From Mogibacterium sp. (lineage in GTDB: Bacteria; Bacillota; Clostridia; Peptostreptococcales; Anaerovoracaceae): a stretch of DNA of 64,000 nucleotides. Shown piece by piece: positions 8,630-19,193 of the stretch. The DNA lies in the NCBI GenBank assembly GCA_017403955.1, contig JAFRDH010000016.1:1-64000 (forward strand). Reading direction: 5' to 3'. The position numbers were made by a program, and so were the translations under genes. Below the pieces are notes generated by a model. It was not told the DNA's origin. It ran no database searches and was given only the letters and a program-made list of their open reading frames with translations. The stretch's first letter is position 1; every line of letters begins with the position of its first letter.

Positions 8630-10417
8630 ATGGCCTGGGATAATTTCATTGATGAACTCAAAATGCAAGTGAATATCGTGGATGTCGTAGGCCGTGAGGT
8701 CAACATCAAGAAGGCAGGCTCCAGCTACAAAGGTCTCTGTCCGTTCCACTCAGAGAAAACGCCTTCATTCACTGTCAATGAAGAACGACAGATGTATCAC
8801 TGCTTCGGATGCGGTGAAAAGGGTGATGTGATCAAGTTCGTACAGTCCTATTACAAGATCTCATTTGCAGAAGCTGTAGAGAAACTGGCCAATGAGTACG
8901 GGATACCAATACCTGAGAGGCGCCAGAGCAAGCCCAAAGTGGATTACAGCAAGTACTATGAGATCAATGCTAAGGCTGCAAGGTTCTTTTATAACTCACT
9001 TGGCAGCAGGAGCAATAAAGGTCTGGCTTATCTGAAAAAAAGAGGTCTCTCGAAAGAGACGATCACGAAATTCGGTCTTGGATATGCGCCGGCGTCAGGT
9101 ACTGCGCTTGTAGAATATCTGAGGAGTCAGGGGGTCGAAGATGCGGATATGCTCAAGCTCGGCCTCGCGAATAAGGGAAAAAACGGTCTTTATGACAAAT
9201 TCAGAGATCGTGTGATGTTCCCGATCATAAATACTCAGGATAAAGTCATCGGGTTTGGCGGAAGGGCGATAGGAGATGTCAACCCTAAATATCTCAACTC
9301 ACCTGAGAGTGAGATATTTCTCAAGAAGAACAATCTCTACGCGCTCAACTTCAGCAAAAGCGAAATTTCGTCCCAGGACAGGGCAATTATCGTTGAAGGA
9401 TATATGGACGTTATTTCACTTTTTCAGAGCGGTATACGTAATGTAACGGCGTCTCTGGGCACAGCACTGACTGAGAACCAGGCGAGACTTCTGTGCAGAT
9501 ATACGAAGAACATCATTTTGTCATATGACTCGGATAACGCAGGCATCAACGCTGCACTTCGGGGAATATCCGTGATCAATGCTGCTGGCGGAAAGGCCAG
9601 GATCCTGACTGTCAGTGATGGCAAAGATCCTGACGAATTCGTTCAGAAGCATGGCAAAGATGCTTTTATCGAACTCGCGGACGAGGCGGTTCCAGCTTCG
9701 GATTTCCGTCTCAGACTGGCAAGACGCGGATTTGATCTTACAAACGATCGGGATGTACTTGACTACATAGGTACAATAGTACCGATACTAAGAGATATGG
9801 GTCCGGTCGAGCAGGACATGTATATCCGCAGGCTGTCATCCGAGTTCGGGATCTCCGAACATGCGATCCTGATGGCAGTTCAGACGGAGGGCAAGAATAC
9901 TGTTACATCTTCTTCTGGAAGAAGGCCGTTTGAACGAAGGACCCGGCGCAGCAACAGAAATAACACAAACGACAGTATTTCGCTAAGGATAGAGATGTCA
10001 CTCGTTATCCTTGCGATCAACAATACAAGATATATTAAAAGATACTCCGAAGACGGTATCACTTTCCGGACTGAGCTTGCTTCAGAGATAATGTCTGTAT
10101 GCGATTCCCTTCAGGATATGAATGAAGCAGGGATCCACAGAATCGATATTGTTAAGATATCCGAAAAGCTGGATCCTGACAGTGACAATGTTTTCATGAA
10201 GTATCTGAACACAATAAAGATCGGTCCTGATGATGAGGCTTTTTATAACGAGATAAAATCCAGTTTCATCGTCAACGATCTGAGATCAGAGAAAGCAGAG
10301 CTGCTGAATGAGCTTGCGATCGCCGAGAAATCCGGCAGACAAGAAGAAATTGATTCGCTTGCAGTGAAGCTTATCGAGATCGACAGCAAAATCAACCAAT
10401 TCGGGGGAGGACAGTAA
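8630..10417 (+). CDS. dnaG: DNA primase
   Basis: It makes RNA primers at the replication fork in partnership with the DnaB helicase. The 595 residues are standard. The CHC2 zinc finger uses Cys37, His40, Cys58 and Cys61. The Toprim core includes the [12 protein letters not shown] glutamate motif and the LSYDSDNAG acidic motif. The C-terminal third is the helicase-binding region and is divergent, with a basic [15 protein letters not shown] linker. Its stop TAA overlaps the rpoD ATG by one base, so dnaG and rpoD are translationally coupled, as in the classic macromolecular synthesis operon. Confidence 0.97.
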   Translation: MAWDNFIDELKMQVNIVDVVGREVNIKKAGSSYKGLCPFHSEKTPSFTVNEERQMYHCFGCGEKGDVIKFVQSYYKISFAEAVEKLANEYGIPIPERRQSKPKVDYSKYYEINAKAARFFYNSLGSRSNKGLAYLKKRGLSKETITKFGLGYAPASGTALVEYLRSQGVEDADMLKLGLANKGKNGLYDKFRDRVMFPIINTQDKVIGFGGRAIGDVNPKYLNSPESEIFLKKNNLYALNFSKSEISSQDRAIIVEGYMDVISLFQSGIRNVTASLGTALTENQARLLCRYTKNIILSYDSDNAGINAALRGISVINAAGGKARILTVSDGKDPDEFVQKHGKDAFIELADEAVPASDFRLRLARRGFDLTNDRDVLDYIGTIVPILRDMGPVEQDMYIRRLSSEFGISEHAILMAVQTEGKNTVTSSSGRRPFERRTRRSNRNNTNDSISLRIEMSLVILAINNTRYIKRYSEDGITFRTELASEIMSVCDSLQDMNEAGIHRIDIVKISEKLDPDSDNVFMKYLNTIKIGPDDEAFYNEIKSSFIVNDLRSEKAELLNELAIAEKSGRQEEIDSLAVKLIEIDSKINQFGGGQ

Positions 10418-11694
10418 TGCCTGAAAGTACACACAAGAAAGCAGGAAAAATGAACGAAAAGAACAAAGAACATTACGGCGACGAGAACACATTTGAAATG
10501 AGCAAATCAGAAGAAGCCGCAAACCTTATTATCGATTCTGCCAAGCACACTTCAAATGAGATCACATTCAGTGAGATCAACGCTCTTCTGAGTGATATTT
10601 CTCTGGATAAAGACACACTTGAAGATGTGTATGATATGGTAGAGAGCAAGGGAATCAGCATTCTCGAGACAAGAGAACCGACCTCAAGCGAACTTGAAGA
10701 TGATCTCTCAGATGATGATCTTCTGGATTTCGATATGGATATTGATATGGACCTTGATCTCGACCTTGATGATGATCTTATCGATGATGCCGAAGATGAA
10801 AAGAAGAGCGGCGTAATCATCAAATCCACAGGAGAGATCGAAGTATCCGATTCAGCAAAGAATATTCCTACAGATGACCCGGTAAGAATGTACTTCAAAG
10901 AAATCGGTAAAGTTCCTCTTCTGACAGCAGAAGAAGAAAGAGATCTCGCGATCAGAATCGAAGAAGGTGATGAAGAAGCCAAGAAAAAGCTTTGCGAGAG
11001 CAACCTGAGACTCGTTGTAAGTATCGCAAGAAGATATCTCAACAGAGGTCTTTCTTTCCTCGATCTGATCCAGGAAGGAAACCTCGGACTTATCAAAGCA
11101 GTAGAAAAGTTTGACTATACAAAGGGATATAAGTTCTCAACTTATGCTACATGGTGGATCAGACAGGCTATAACAAGATCTATCGCTGACCAGGCAAGAA
11201 CGATCAGAATACCGGTCCACATGGTTGAGACTATCAACAAACTTATCAGGATCTCCAGACAGCTTCTCCAGGAATACGGACGTGAACCGACCTCTGAAGA
11301 GATCGCAAGAGAAATGGGTATCTCTGTAGAGAAAGTAAGAGAAATCAAGAAAATCAGTCAGGATCCTGTTTCACTCGAGACTCCGATCGGTGAAGAAGAA
11401 GACAGCCATCTCGGCGACTTCATTCCTGATGAAGATATACCTTCCCCTGTAGATGCAGCAGCATATTCAATGCTTCAGAAGCAGCTCAGAGAGGTTCTTG
11501 ATACTCTTTCCGAAAGAGAGAAGAAGGTCCTCATTCTGAGATTCGGTCTTGATGACGGACGTCCTCGCACACTTGAAGAAGTCGGAAGAGAATTCAACGT
11601 TACTCGTGAAAGAATTCGTCAGATCGAAGCAAAGGCTCTTCGTAAGCTGAGACATCCAAGCCGCAGCAAGAAGCTGAGAGACTATCTTGAATAA
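10417..11694 (+). CDS. rpoD: Primary RNA polymerase sigma factor (sigma-A/RpoD)
   Basis: It directs RNA polymerase to housekeeping promoters. The 425 residues hold region 1.1, an acidic linker (about 85-130), region 1.2 ([16 protein letters not shown]), regions 2.1-2.4 with the [14 protein letters not shown] part, region 3, and region 4.2 ([18 protein letters not shown]). The ATG overlaps the dnaG TAA by one base. An alternative start is Met12 (10450). The acidic linker is unusually rich in alternating Asp with Leu, Met or Ile. The TTGACA/TATAAT promoters seen in the window match this factor's expected specificity. Confidence 0.98.
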   Translation: MPESTHKKAGKMNEKNKEHYGDENTFEMSKSEEAANLIIDSAKHTSNEITFSEINALLSDISLDKDTLEDVYDMVESKGISILETREPTSSELEDDLSDDDLLDFDMDIDMDLDLDLDDDLIDDAEDEKKSGVIIKSTGEIEVSDSAKNIPTDDPVRMYFKEIGKVPLLTAEEERDLAIRIEEGDEEAKKKLCESNLRLVVSIARRYLNRGLSFLDLIQEGNLGLIKAVEKFDYTKGYKFSTYATWWIRQAITRSIADQARTIRIPVHMVETINKLIRISRQLLQEYGREPTSEEIAREMGISVEKVREIKKISQDPVSLETPIGEEEDSHLGDFIPDEDIPSPVDAAAYSMLQKQLREVLDTLSEREKKVLILRFGLDDGRPRTLEEVGREFNVTRERIRQIEAKALRKLRHPSRSKKLRDYLE

Positions 11695-12404
11695 TGGGTT
11701 TCAGATTAAGCAAACGAATTTATAAAATAGCCGAAAAGGCGGGCGAGGGGGATTCGATAGCTGACATTGGCACAGATCACGGATATGTACCTATGATTCT
11801 TCTCAGGCAAGGAAGAATATCACACGCTATCATGTCAGATATCAGTCCTGACTCATTAGACAAAGCCAGAAATACATTCGGGATCAGCGGACTGAAAGCT
11901 GATCCCGAATGCTTTAGAGTGGGCGACGGACTTGATACGATAGCTCCGGGAGAAGTAGATACTGTTGTCATTGCAGGATTGGGTGGGTTTACAATAATTG
12001 ATATATTGCAAAACGACATATCCAAGAGCAAAAGTTTCTCAAGACTTGTGATGCAGCCTCGCAAATTCTCAGGTAATCTCAGATATTTCTTATACACGAA
12101 CGGCTGGGATATCATCGATGAAGATCTTGCGCCGGAAGGCAAGTTTGTCTGCGAAGTCATCACCGCGATCCCGGCAGAACCTGCTGAACGGGAGGCGCCA
12201 TATCCGGAAGAATCTATTATCTGGAAATATCCTCCGGAAATCGTCAGAGCTGACAGAGAACTTGCAGCGAAACGCATCTCATGGAAAATATCAAGTATCG
12301 AGGAGCAGATCGAGAACCTCAGCCGCAGCAGAGCAGATTCTTCTGATACTGTGAATCTCCTCAGGCAGGAAAGACAATATCTTATGGACCTCCTTGAAGA
12401 ATAA
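11694..12404 (+). CDS. trmK: tRNA (adenine(22)-N1)-methyltransferase
   Basis: It is a SAM-dependent enzyme of the TrmK/YqfN family (COG2384) that methylates N1 of A22 in the D-loop of certain tRNAs. The 236 residues begin with the SAM-binding motif DIGTDHGYVPMILLRQG (about 22-38), and the VIAGLGGFTIIDIL motif follows (about 88-101). The C-terminal part is helical and coiled-coil-like, as in the family. It starts by a one-base overlap with the rpoD stop. The rpoD-trmK order is conserved in Firmicutes, which supports the call. Confidence 0.92.
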   Translation: MGFRLSKRIYKIAEKAGEGDSIADIGTDHGYVPMILLRQGRISHAIMSDISPDSLDKARNTFGISGLKADPECFRVGDGLDTIAPGEVDTVVIAGLGGFTIIDILQNDISKSKSFSRLVMQPRKFSGNLRYFLYTNGWDIIDEDLAPEGKFVCEVITAIPAEPAEREAPYPEESIIWKYPPEIVRADRELAAKRISWKISSIEEQIENLSRSRADSSDTVNLLRQERQYLMDLLEE

Positions 12405-12410
12405 TTCGGA

Positions 12411-13469
12411 ATGAAAAAATTAAGCTGGATCGAAATCACATCGTTATATATCGGCGTTATTATGGGTGCCGGTTTTGCTTCCGGAAGGGAGTGCTGGCAA
12501 TTTTTTGGTGTTTTCGGAACTAAAGGTTATCTGGGGACTTTTGCCAGTACTGCATGCTTCATTATCCTTGCGGTTTTGATGACATATATTGCAAGAAGTA
12601 AAGGCACTTCCGACCTTGGTAAAATGATTTCCCCGTTTGACAACAAACTTATTGACGGGGTCATCGGATGGACACTTGCAATCATCTATTATTCTATGAT
12701 TATTGCAATGACAGCAGCAGGAGGGTCTCTCCTGAATCAGCAATTCGGGATCAGTAAAGTAATAGGCGGAATGATCATCGCAATACTATGCATTATTACG
12801 GTTCTCGGAGATTTTGAAAGAGTATCTGCCGTGTTCAGACTTATTATTCCTGTGCTGTTTGTTGTCGGTGTACTCACGATTATTTTGACTATCCGCGCGG
12901 ATTTCGGTCAGAGCGGGCCGATTACCGGATTCAAGCCCGGCAGAATGTCGCCCAATTGGGTGATATCCGGATTAGTTTTTACAGCATATAACACTCTTGG
13001 AATGATCACGATGTCCGGAAACTGTGCGATCCATGCCAAGGACAGCAGGCATGCTTATGTCGGAGCTGTCTCCGGGACATTATGTCTTGGATTCCTGACG
13101 ATCATTCTTCTCAGAGCACTTCTTACAGATGCTGCATTTTCAGCGTCCCTTGATCTTCCGATGCTGGGATTTTCCGCAAGGATATCTTCTGTGCTGAATA
13201 TGATCTATGCAATCATTCTGTTCGGTGCAGTATATTCAACAGGTGCAAGTACTTATTATGGATTCAGTACCAAGCTGAAGTCAGGAAAAGCAAAGAAATA
13301 CATCATAATCGGTGGTGCTGCCGCCGGATTTTCACTTGGTCTTACAGGATTCAAGCAGCTTGTCGAATTTCTTTATCCGGCACAGGGTTATATCGGGATA
13401 CTATTCATAATATTCATAATTATCAATTTTATCCGGGAATACAGTCGCAACAAAAGACACAAAATTTAA
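12411..13469 (+). CDS. YkvI-like membrane transporter
   Basis: This is a membrane protein of 352 residues with about ten hydrophobic segments. Its N-terminal region, SLYIGVIMGAGFASGRECWQ, is the signature of the YkvI family in the amino-acid/polyamine carrier (LeuT-fold) superfamily. The substrate is unknown. It follows trmK by 6 bases with a weak ribosome site and ends the dgt-dnaG-rpoD operon; no hairpin with a T-run is seen after its stop. It is basic at the C-terminal end (SRNKRHKI). Confidence 0.85.
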   Translation: MKKLSWIEITSLYIGVIMGAGFASGRECWQFFGVFGTKGYLGTFASTACFIILAVLMTYIARSKGTSDLGKMISPFDNKLIDGVIGWTLAIIYYSMIIAMTAAGGSLLNQQFGISKVIGGMIIAILCIITVLGDFERVSAVFRLIIPVLFVVGVLTIILTIRADFGQSGPITGFKPGRMSPNWVISGLVFTAYNTLGMITMSGNCAIHAKDSRHAYVGAVSGTLCLGFLTIILLRALLTDAAFSASLDLPMLGFSARISSVLNMIYAIILFGAVYSTGASTYYGFSTKLKSGKAKKYIIIGGAAAGFSLGLTGFKQLVEFLYPAQGYIGILFIIFIIINFIREYSRNKRHKI

Positions 13470-13534
13470 CAGTAAAAAGCATTTTCTTAGCAATTTATTA
13501 ACAATGATTTCATCATTTCTACACGAAATATAAA

Positions 13535-13562
13535 TTGAATAATTTTTATAACTGATTATAAT
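13535..13562 (+). promoter_or_regulatory. Sigma-A promoter of RNase P RNA
   Basis: TTGAAT at 13535-13540 and TATAAT at 13557-13562 are 16 bases apart and lie about 20 bases before the first paired base of RNase P RNA. The surroundings are AT-rich. Confidence 0.75.
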
Positions 13563-13580
13563 ATACAAAAGTGTAAAAAA

Positions 13581-13927
13581 TACGGGTAGACCAGACGATC
13601 GCGTGGCAATTTGGTCATGAGGAAAGTCCGGGCTCCACAGGGCAAGGATGACGGATAACGTCCGCCGTAGGTAACTATAGGGAAAGTGCAACAGAAACAT
13701 TCCGCCGAAACGGGTAATGCCGTGGTAAGGTTGAAATGGTGAGGTAAGAGCTCACCGGTGTTATGGAGACATAACAGCCGTGTAAACCCCATCCGGAGCA
13801 AGACTAAGAAGGGCATTAGTGGTGCGGCCCGTACCCGCCCGCAGGTAAGTCGCATGATGCTGTAAGCAATTGCAGTACTAGATGGATGATCGTCTTATAC
13901 AGAACCCGGCTTACGGTCTGCCCGTAA
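13581..13927 (+). ncRNA. rnpB: RNase P RNA (M1 RNA homologue)
   Basis: This is the catalytic RNA that matures tRNA 5' ends. The 5' end ACGGGTAGACC (13582-13592) pairs with GGTCTGCCCGT (13915-13925) to form P1. The conserved core is visible: GAGGAAAGTCCGGGCTCC (13619-13636), then GCAACAGAAA, GTAAACCCC and, near the 3' end, AGAACCCGGCTTA. At about 346 bases it resembles the common (type A) bacterial form. A T-rich tract follows (13934-13940). The promoter lies directly upstream and the gene is independent of its neighbours. Confidence 0.95.
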
Positions 13928-13985
13928 TTATTACTTTTTTTGTTTTGATTCAAATTCTATTTCAGATATTAAGAGGCTAGAATTC

Positions 13986-16900
13986 ATGGAACTAAGACTT
14001 GGCATTGATGTAGGTTCAACCACGGTAAAGCTCGTGCTTATCGATGAATCTGACAATATTGTGTACTCAAAGTATGAAAGACATATGTCTAATGTCTTCG
14101 AGAAAGCCGGACAGCTTCTTGAAGAGCTTTTGCGTGAGAAAGGTGATCTTGATCTCAAAGCTGTAATAACGGGATCAGGCGGGCTTTCGCTTGCTGACCT
14201 TTTCGGCATCAAATTTGAGCAGGAAGTCATTGCTTGCAGTAATGCGGTAGAAAAGCTCATTCCTCAGACAGATGTTGCGATCGAGCTTGGAGGCGAAGAT
14301 GCCAAAATCACTTTTTACGGTTCAAGTGTTGAACAGAGAATGAACGGTACGTGTGCCGGAGGAACCGGTGCGTTTATCGATCAGATGGCTGTTCTTCTTA
14401 ATACCGATGCAGGCGGACTAAATGAAGCCGCCAAAGATTATAAGATCATTTATCCGATCGCTTCAAGATGCGGTGTTTTTGCTAAGACAGATATCCAGCC
14501 TCTGATCAATGACGGTGCAAGGACCGCAGACATAGCAGTCTCGATTTTCCAGGCAGTTGTCAATCAGATGATTTCAGGTCTCGCGTGCGGTCATCCGATC
14601 AAGGGCAATGTTGCTTTCCTCGGAGGCCCTCTCGAATACCTTTCAGAGCTTCGCAAGAGATTCATTGAAACACTTGATCTCACTCCGGACAAAGTCATTT
14701 TCCCGGACAATGCTAAGTTCTTCGTCGCTCTCGGAGCAGCATACTTAGCTGACAAGGAAGAACCTGTCAAGCTCAGTTCTCTTATTTACAAACTCAACAA
14801 TGCCAGTCCGGATGAAGTCTCGGATACCAAATATCTCAGACCTCTATTCGAGAACGAAGATGAATATATAGAATTCAAAGAAAGACACGCTTCAGCCAGA
14901 ATCACACGCGCTGATTTCAGCAAGGCTTCAGGCCCGCTTTTCCTCGGAATCGACGCAGGTTCTACAACTACTAAGGCAGCGCTTATCGATTCAGACAGAA
15001 ACCTTCTATACGAGCACTATCAGAATAACGAAGGTGATCCTCTTGAAGTTGTCAAGAATGTACTTAGAGAGGTTTATACTTCTATGCCTGAAGGAGCTTT
15101 CATCGGCAGATCGGTAGTAACCGGCTATGGTGAAGGACTCATTAAAGCAGCATTCAAACTTGATGGCGGCGAGATCGAGACAATGGCTCATTACAAAGCA
15201 GCCAGACAGTTCCTTCCTGATGTCAGCTTCATCCTTGACATCGGCGGGCAGGATATGAAGTGCATGAAGATCAAAGATGGTGCTATCAGCAGCATCATGC
15301 TTAACGAGGCATGTTCATCAGGTTGCGGTTCATTCCTTGAAACATATGCAAAGTCAGTCAGCATGACTGTTCCTGAGTTTGCTGAAGAAGCGCTTACATC
15401 ACGCAAACCGGTCGATCTCGGAACAAGATGTACTGTTTTCATGAATTCCAAGGTCAAGCAGGCTCAGAAGGAAGGCGCTTCGATTGCTGATATCTCTGCA
15501 GGACTTTCGTATTCTGTTATCAAGAACGCTCTTTACAAAGTAATCAAACTCAGAAACACGGAAGAAACAGGTCCTAATGTTGTAGTTCAGGGAGGCACTT
15601 TCCTGAATGAAGCAGTACTCAGAAGTCTTGAACTCATTCTCGGAAAGAACGTTATCAGACCTGAGATCTCCGGTCTGATGGGTGCTTTCGGTGCCGCTAT
15701 CGTGGCATGCGAAGAATATAAAGAGGGCGAGGTCTCCGGAATACTTCCGCTTGAGCTTGTTGATTCATTCGCTGTCAAAACAACGAACGCAAGATGCGGA
15801 AGATGCGGGAACAACTGCCTCCTGACGATCTCCAAGTTCAGCGACGGCAGCAGATATATCACCGGTAACAGATGTGAGCGCGGTGCAGGTATCCAGACTG
15901 AGAAATCAGAACTTCCGAACCTTTACAAGATCAAGACAAAACTTCTTTTTGACAGACCGGTCCTGAGTGAAGAAGAAGCAAAGCGCGGTACTATCGGTAT
16001 TCCGAGAGTACTTAACATGTATGAAAATTATCCGTTCTGGCACGCATTCTTCTCCAAACTCGGATTCCGTGTCGTACTGAGTCCTCCGAGCAGCAAGGAG
16101 ATATACCAGAGCGGCATGGATACGATTTCATCGGATACAGCATGTTATCCTGCAAAGCTTGTTCACGGACATATCAAGTGGCTGGTTCAGAATGGTGTCA
16201 AGAGGATCTTCTATCCTTCGATCAACTACGAAGCAGAAGAAGACCGCACTGCGCCGAACCACTACAACTGTCCTGTCGTTGCAACATATCCTGAGGTCAT
16301 CGATAAGAATATGGCCGACTTCTTCTATGATAATGATGTCGAGTTCTATCATCCTTTTGTACCTTATGATAATGACCAGAGATTCATCCGCGAGATGACA
16401 AGATTCTTCTCCGGCTCAAGACAGGTCGATGTCGCCAGCACAGAGAACATTGTTGAAAGCTACCATCTCGGTAATGATAAGAGAGAATATTCGCTTTATG
16501 ATATCAAGACTGACGTTCTTGAGATCGAGCATGCGCTCAATGCTGCAAGAAATGCTCAGAAGCATTACAAATCAATGGTTGCATCAGCAGGCGATTCCGC
16601 GCTCAGATATATGAAGGAACATGACAAGAAGGGTATCATCCTGTCAGGGAGACCTTATCATGTTGATCCGGAGATCAATCACGGTATTGATGAATTGATC
16701 ATCCAGCAGGATATGGTAGTTCTTTCGGAAGATTCCGTGAGCTGGAAAGTCAGTGCTGCAAGACCGATAAGGATCCTTGATCAGTGGGTATATCATTCCA
16801 GACTATACAAAGCGGCTATTTTCGCAGGTCAGAGGGATGATGTCGAAGTCATTCAGCTTAATTCTTTCGGATGCGGACTCGACGCTGTCACAACTGACGA

Positions 16901-18302
16901 AGTAGAAGAACTACTCAATCAGAATAACAAGCTCTATACAGTACTCAAAATAGACGAAGGTGCTAATCTCGGTGCAGCAAGGATCAGGATCAGATCCCTC
17001 AAAGCAGCACTGGATGAACGTGAAAAGCTCGGCACCAGGTCCAAGAGAATCAATCTCCCTTACATGCGCAAGCTTTTCACCAAGCAGATGCGCCTGGATG
17101 GGTATTCGCTTCTTGTCCCACAGATGTCGCCGATCCATTTCCAGTATTTCGAGCCGATTTTCCGAGCCGTCGGTTATAACGCAGTTCTTCTTCCGGCGGT
17201 AACTAAAGAATCAGAAGAAGAAGGCCTCAGATACGTCAATAATGATGCATGTTATCCGACGATCGTCACACTGGGCCAGATCATTTATGCACTGAAATCC
17301 GGGGAGTTCGACCTGAATAAAACAGGTGTATTCATGTCGCAGACCGGAGGCGGATGCAGAGCAAGCAACTATGTTGCTCTTCTCCGTAAGGCACTGAAAG
17401 ATCTCGGCATGGAGCAGATCCCTGTTATTTCATTCAACATGGTCGGTCTCGAAAAGAATCCTGGATTCAAAATTACTCCGAAGCTTGCGCTTCAGATGGT
17501 TTTCGGTGCACTGTACGGTGATCTCATGATGAAGTGTCTCTACAGGGTAAGGCCTTATGAGATAGAGCCCGGTACAGCTCAGTCTGTTATGGATTCATGG
17601 TTTGACAAGATCGTGAGCAACTGCCTTGATCTTAACAAGAAAACATTCATTAAGAACCTGAATAAGATCGTGCGTGATTTTGACAGTATCCCGATCCATG
17701 AAGATATGGTCAAACCAAGAGTCGGTATCGTAGGCGAGATCCTGGTCAAGTATCATCCGAACGCTAATAACAATCTTGTGGAGACGATCGAAGCAGAAGG
17801 CGGAGAAGCAGTTGTTCCTTCATTCATCGACTTCTTCGAGTACGGCTTCATCAATAAGATCTATAACTACAATAACCTTTCAGGCTCGTACAAGGATATG
17901 GTTCTGAATAAAGCTATGATCAGATTCATTGAATCATATCGTAAGTATGTCAGAGAGGCCTGCAGCAACAGCAAGAGATTCGAACCGGATCCTCATATCG
18001 AAGAGACTGCAGCTAATGCTGAGAGATTTATATCCGTAGGCAATCAGTGTGGTGAAGGCTGGCTCCTGACCGGCGAGATGGTCGACCTCATAGACTCAGG
18101 TGTCAAGAATATCCTCTGTCTGCAGCCGTTTGCATGCCTGCCTAATCATGTAGCAGGAAAGGGAATGCTCAAGGCGCTCAGGCAGTATGACGAAAAAGCA
18201 AATATAGTCGCTATTGACTATGACCCGGGTGCAAGCAACGTCAATCAGCTCAACAGGATCAAGCTCATGATGTCGACTGCTTTCAAAAATCTTGAAGACT
18301 AA
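13986..18302 (+). CDS. Acyl-CoA dehydratase activase/component fusion (tandem HgdC-like domains plus HgdB-like region)
   Basis: This is a 1438-residue protein. It contains two BcrAD/BadFG (HgdC-type) ATPase modules (about 4-255 and 318-585), a zinc-like CGRCGNNC stretch (about 602-610), a DUF2229 region (from about 670) and C-terminal 2-hydroxyglutaryl-CoA dehydratase-like sequence. HgdC enzymes use ATP to drive one low-potential electron from a [4Fe-4S] cluster into a dehydratase. Each module has GIDxGSTTxK and the pair of cluster cysteines: Cys123 and Cys162 in the first, Cys443 and Cys482 in the second. The C-terminal part keeps a cysteine-rich, dehydratase-like layout. The physiological substrate is not known for this widespread anaerobe family. 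The gene stands alone between rnpB and yebC. Confidence 0.92.
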   Translation: MELRLGIDVGSTTVKLVLIDESDNIVYSKYERHMSNVFEKAGQLLEELLREKGDLDLKAVITGSGGLSLADLFGIKFEQEVIACSNAVEKLIPQTDVAIELGGEDAKITFYGSSVEQRMNGTCAGGTGAFIDQMAVLLNTDAGGLNEAAKDYKIIYPIASRCGVFAKTDIQPLINDGARTADIAVSIFQAVVNQMISGLACGHPIKGNVAFLGGPLEYLSELRKRFIETLDLTPDKVIFPDNAKFFVALGAAYLADKEEPVKLSSLIYKLNNASPDEVSDTKYLRPLFENEDEYIEFKERHASARITRADFSKASGPLFLGIDAGSTTTKAALIDSDRNLLYEHYQNNEGDPLEVVKNVLREVYTSMPEGAFIGRSVVTGYGEGLIKAAFKLDGGEIETMAHYKAARQFLPDVSFILDIGGQDMKCMKIKDGAISSIMLNEACSSGCGSFLETYAKSVSMTVPEFAEEALTSRKPVDLGTRCTVFMNSKVKQAQKEGASIADISAGLSYSVIKNALYKVIKLRNTEETGPNVVVQGGTFLNEAVLRSLELILGKNVIRPEISGLMGAFGAAIVACEEYKEGEVSGILPLELVDSFAVKTTNARCGRCGNNCLLTISKFSDGSRYITGNRCERGAGIQTEKSELPNLYKIKTKLLFDRPVLSEEEAKRGTIGIPRVLNMYENYPFWHAFFSKLGFRVVLSPPSSKEIYQSGMDTISSDTACYPAKLVHGHIKWLVQNGVKRIFYPSINYEAEEDRTAPNHYNCPVVATYPEVIDKNMADFFYDNDVEFYHPFVPYDNDQRFIREMTRFFSGSRQVDVASTENIVESYHLGNDKREYSLYDIKTDVLEIEHALNAARNAQKHYKSMVASAGDSALRYMKEHDKKGIILSGRPYHVDPEINHGIDELIIQQDMVVLSEDSVSWKVSAARPIRILDQWVYHSRLYKAAIFAGQRDDVEVIQLNSFGCGLDAVTTDEVEELLNQNNKLYTVLKIDEGANLGAARIRIRSLKAALDEREKLGTRSKRINLPYMRKLFTKQMRLDGYSLLVPQMSPIHFQYFEPIFRAVGYNAVLLPAVTKESEEEGLRYVNNDACYPTIVTLGQIIYALKSGEFDLNKTGVFMSQTGGGCRASNYVALLRKALKDLGMEQIPVISFNMVGLEKNPGFKITPKLALQMVFGALYGDLMMKCLYRVRPYEIEPGTAQSVMDSWFDKIVSNCLDLNKKTFIKNLNKIVRDFDSIPIHEDMVKPRVGIVGEILVKYHPNANNNLVETIEAEGGEAVVPSFIDFFEYGFINKIYNYNNLSGSYKDMVLNKAMIRFIESYRKYVREACSNSKRFEPDPHIEETAANAERFISVGNQCGEGWLLTGEMVDLIDSGVKNILCLQPFACLPNHVAGKGMLKALRQYDEKANIVAIDYDPGASNVNQLNRIKLMMSTAFKNLED

Positions 18303-18320
18303 ACGCTGTATTTCGAAATC

Positions 18321-18349
18321 TTGAAGAAGTTACAGAACAGTAGTATAAT
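18321..18349 (+). promoter_or_regulatory. Sigma-A promoter for yebC
   Basis: TTGAAG (18321-18326) and TATAAT (18344-18349) are separated by 17 bases. They lie about 55 bases before the yebC start. Confidence 0.7.
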
Positions 18350-18405
18350 GTGCTTGTAACAATTAATTAAATAACAATCAGACTAATGCAAAGGGGGTGT
18401 CTCCA

Positions 18406-19125
18406 TTGGGCAGACATGGAACAATCGCTAACAGAAAATCAGCACAGGACTCTAAGCGTTCTGCAATGTTCACTAAGTATTCAAGACAGATCATTGTAGC
18501 AGCAAAGGGTGGCGGAGATCCTGAATTCAATCCTTCTCTGAGAGTTGCTATCGATAAGGCAAAAGGAATCGGAATGCCTAACGATAACATCAACAGAGCT
18601 ATCAAAAAGGGTACTGGTGAACTCGGAGGAGAGTCATACGAAGAACTTCAGTTCGAAGGATATGGCCCATCGGGAGTAGCTGTCATAGTAGAAGCTCTTA
18701 CAGACAATAAGAACAGAACCGCATCATTTGTCAGATCAGTATTCGACAAGAATGGCGGAAATCTCGGAACTCCGGGATGTGTATCATATATGTTCTCCCG
18801 CAAGGGCGTTATCATTATTGATTCTGAAGACCTCGATGAGGACGAAGTAATGATGGTAGCACTCGATGCAGGTGCAGACGATATGATCGTTAACGACGAC
18901 AATTTTGAGATCAGAACAGAACCTTCTGCTTTCAACGAAGTGCATCAGGCAATCAAAGATGCAGGATATGACATCGTCGAAGCAGAAATCGAGCACATTC
19001 CTTCAATGGAAGCTAATGTAACAGATGAAAACGCTATCAAGTCTCTTACCAAGCTGATCACATCGCTTGAAGACAACGATGACGTTCAGAAGGTTTATTA
19101 CAACTGTGATCTTGATATAGAATAA
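18406..19125 (+). CDS. YebC/PmpR family regulator / translation factor
   Basis: YebC-family proteins (COG0217) are DNA- or ribosome-associated; recent work describes some members as easing translation of proline-rich stretches. Three compact domains are expected in the 239 residues. The N-terminus reads GRHGTIANRKSAQDSKRSAMFTKYS, of the PmpR-like type (MGR...) rather than MAGHSKW. I place the start at TTG 18406 because AAGGGGG (18391-18397) is 8 bases upstream and the product then begins MGRHGT. A longer GTG start at 18397 would overlap that site. It has its own promoter and stands alone, followed by the 6S-like RNA. Confidence 0.93.
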   Translation: MGRHGTIANRKSAQDSKRSAMFTKYSRQIIVAAKGGGDPEFNPSLRVAIDKAKGIGMPNDNINRAIKKGTGELGGESYEELQFEGYGPSGVAVIVEALTDNKNRTASFVRSVFDKNGGNLGTPGCVSYMFSRKGVIIIDSEDLDEDEVMMVALDAGADDMIVNDDNFEIRTEPSAFNEVHQAIKDAGYDIVEAEIEHIPSMEANVTDENAIKSLTKLITSLEDNDDVQKVYYNCDLDIE

Positions 19126-19193
19126 TGATCCGTAACATCTTCAGTTGATTTTCAGATTCCTGGAATATACGTTAAAGCATCCATAATTGAACC

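Noticed and set aside
13556..13855. Minus-strand frames over rnpB
   Set aside because: They read through RNase P RNA, which is certain from its conserved core and P1 pairing.
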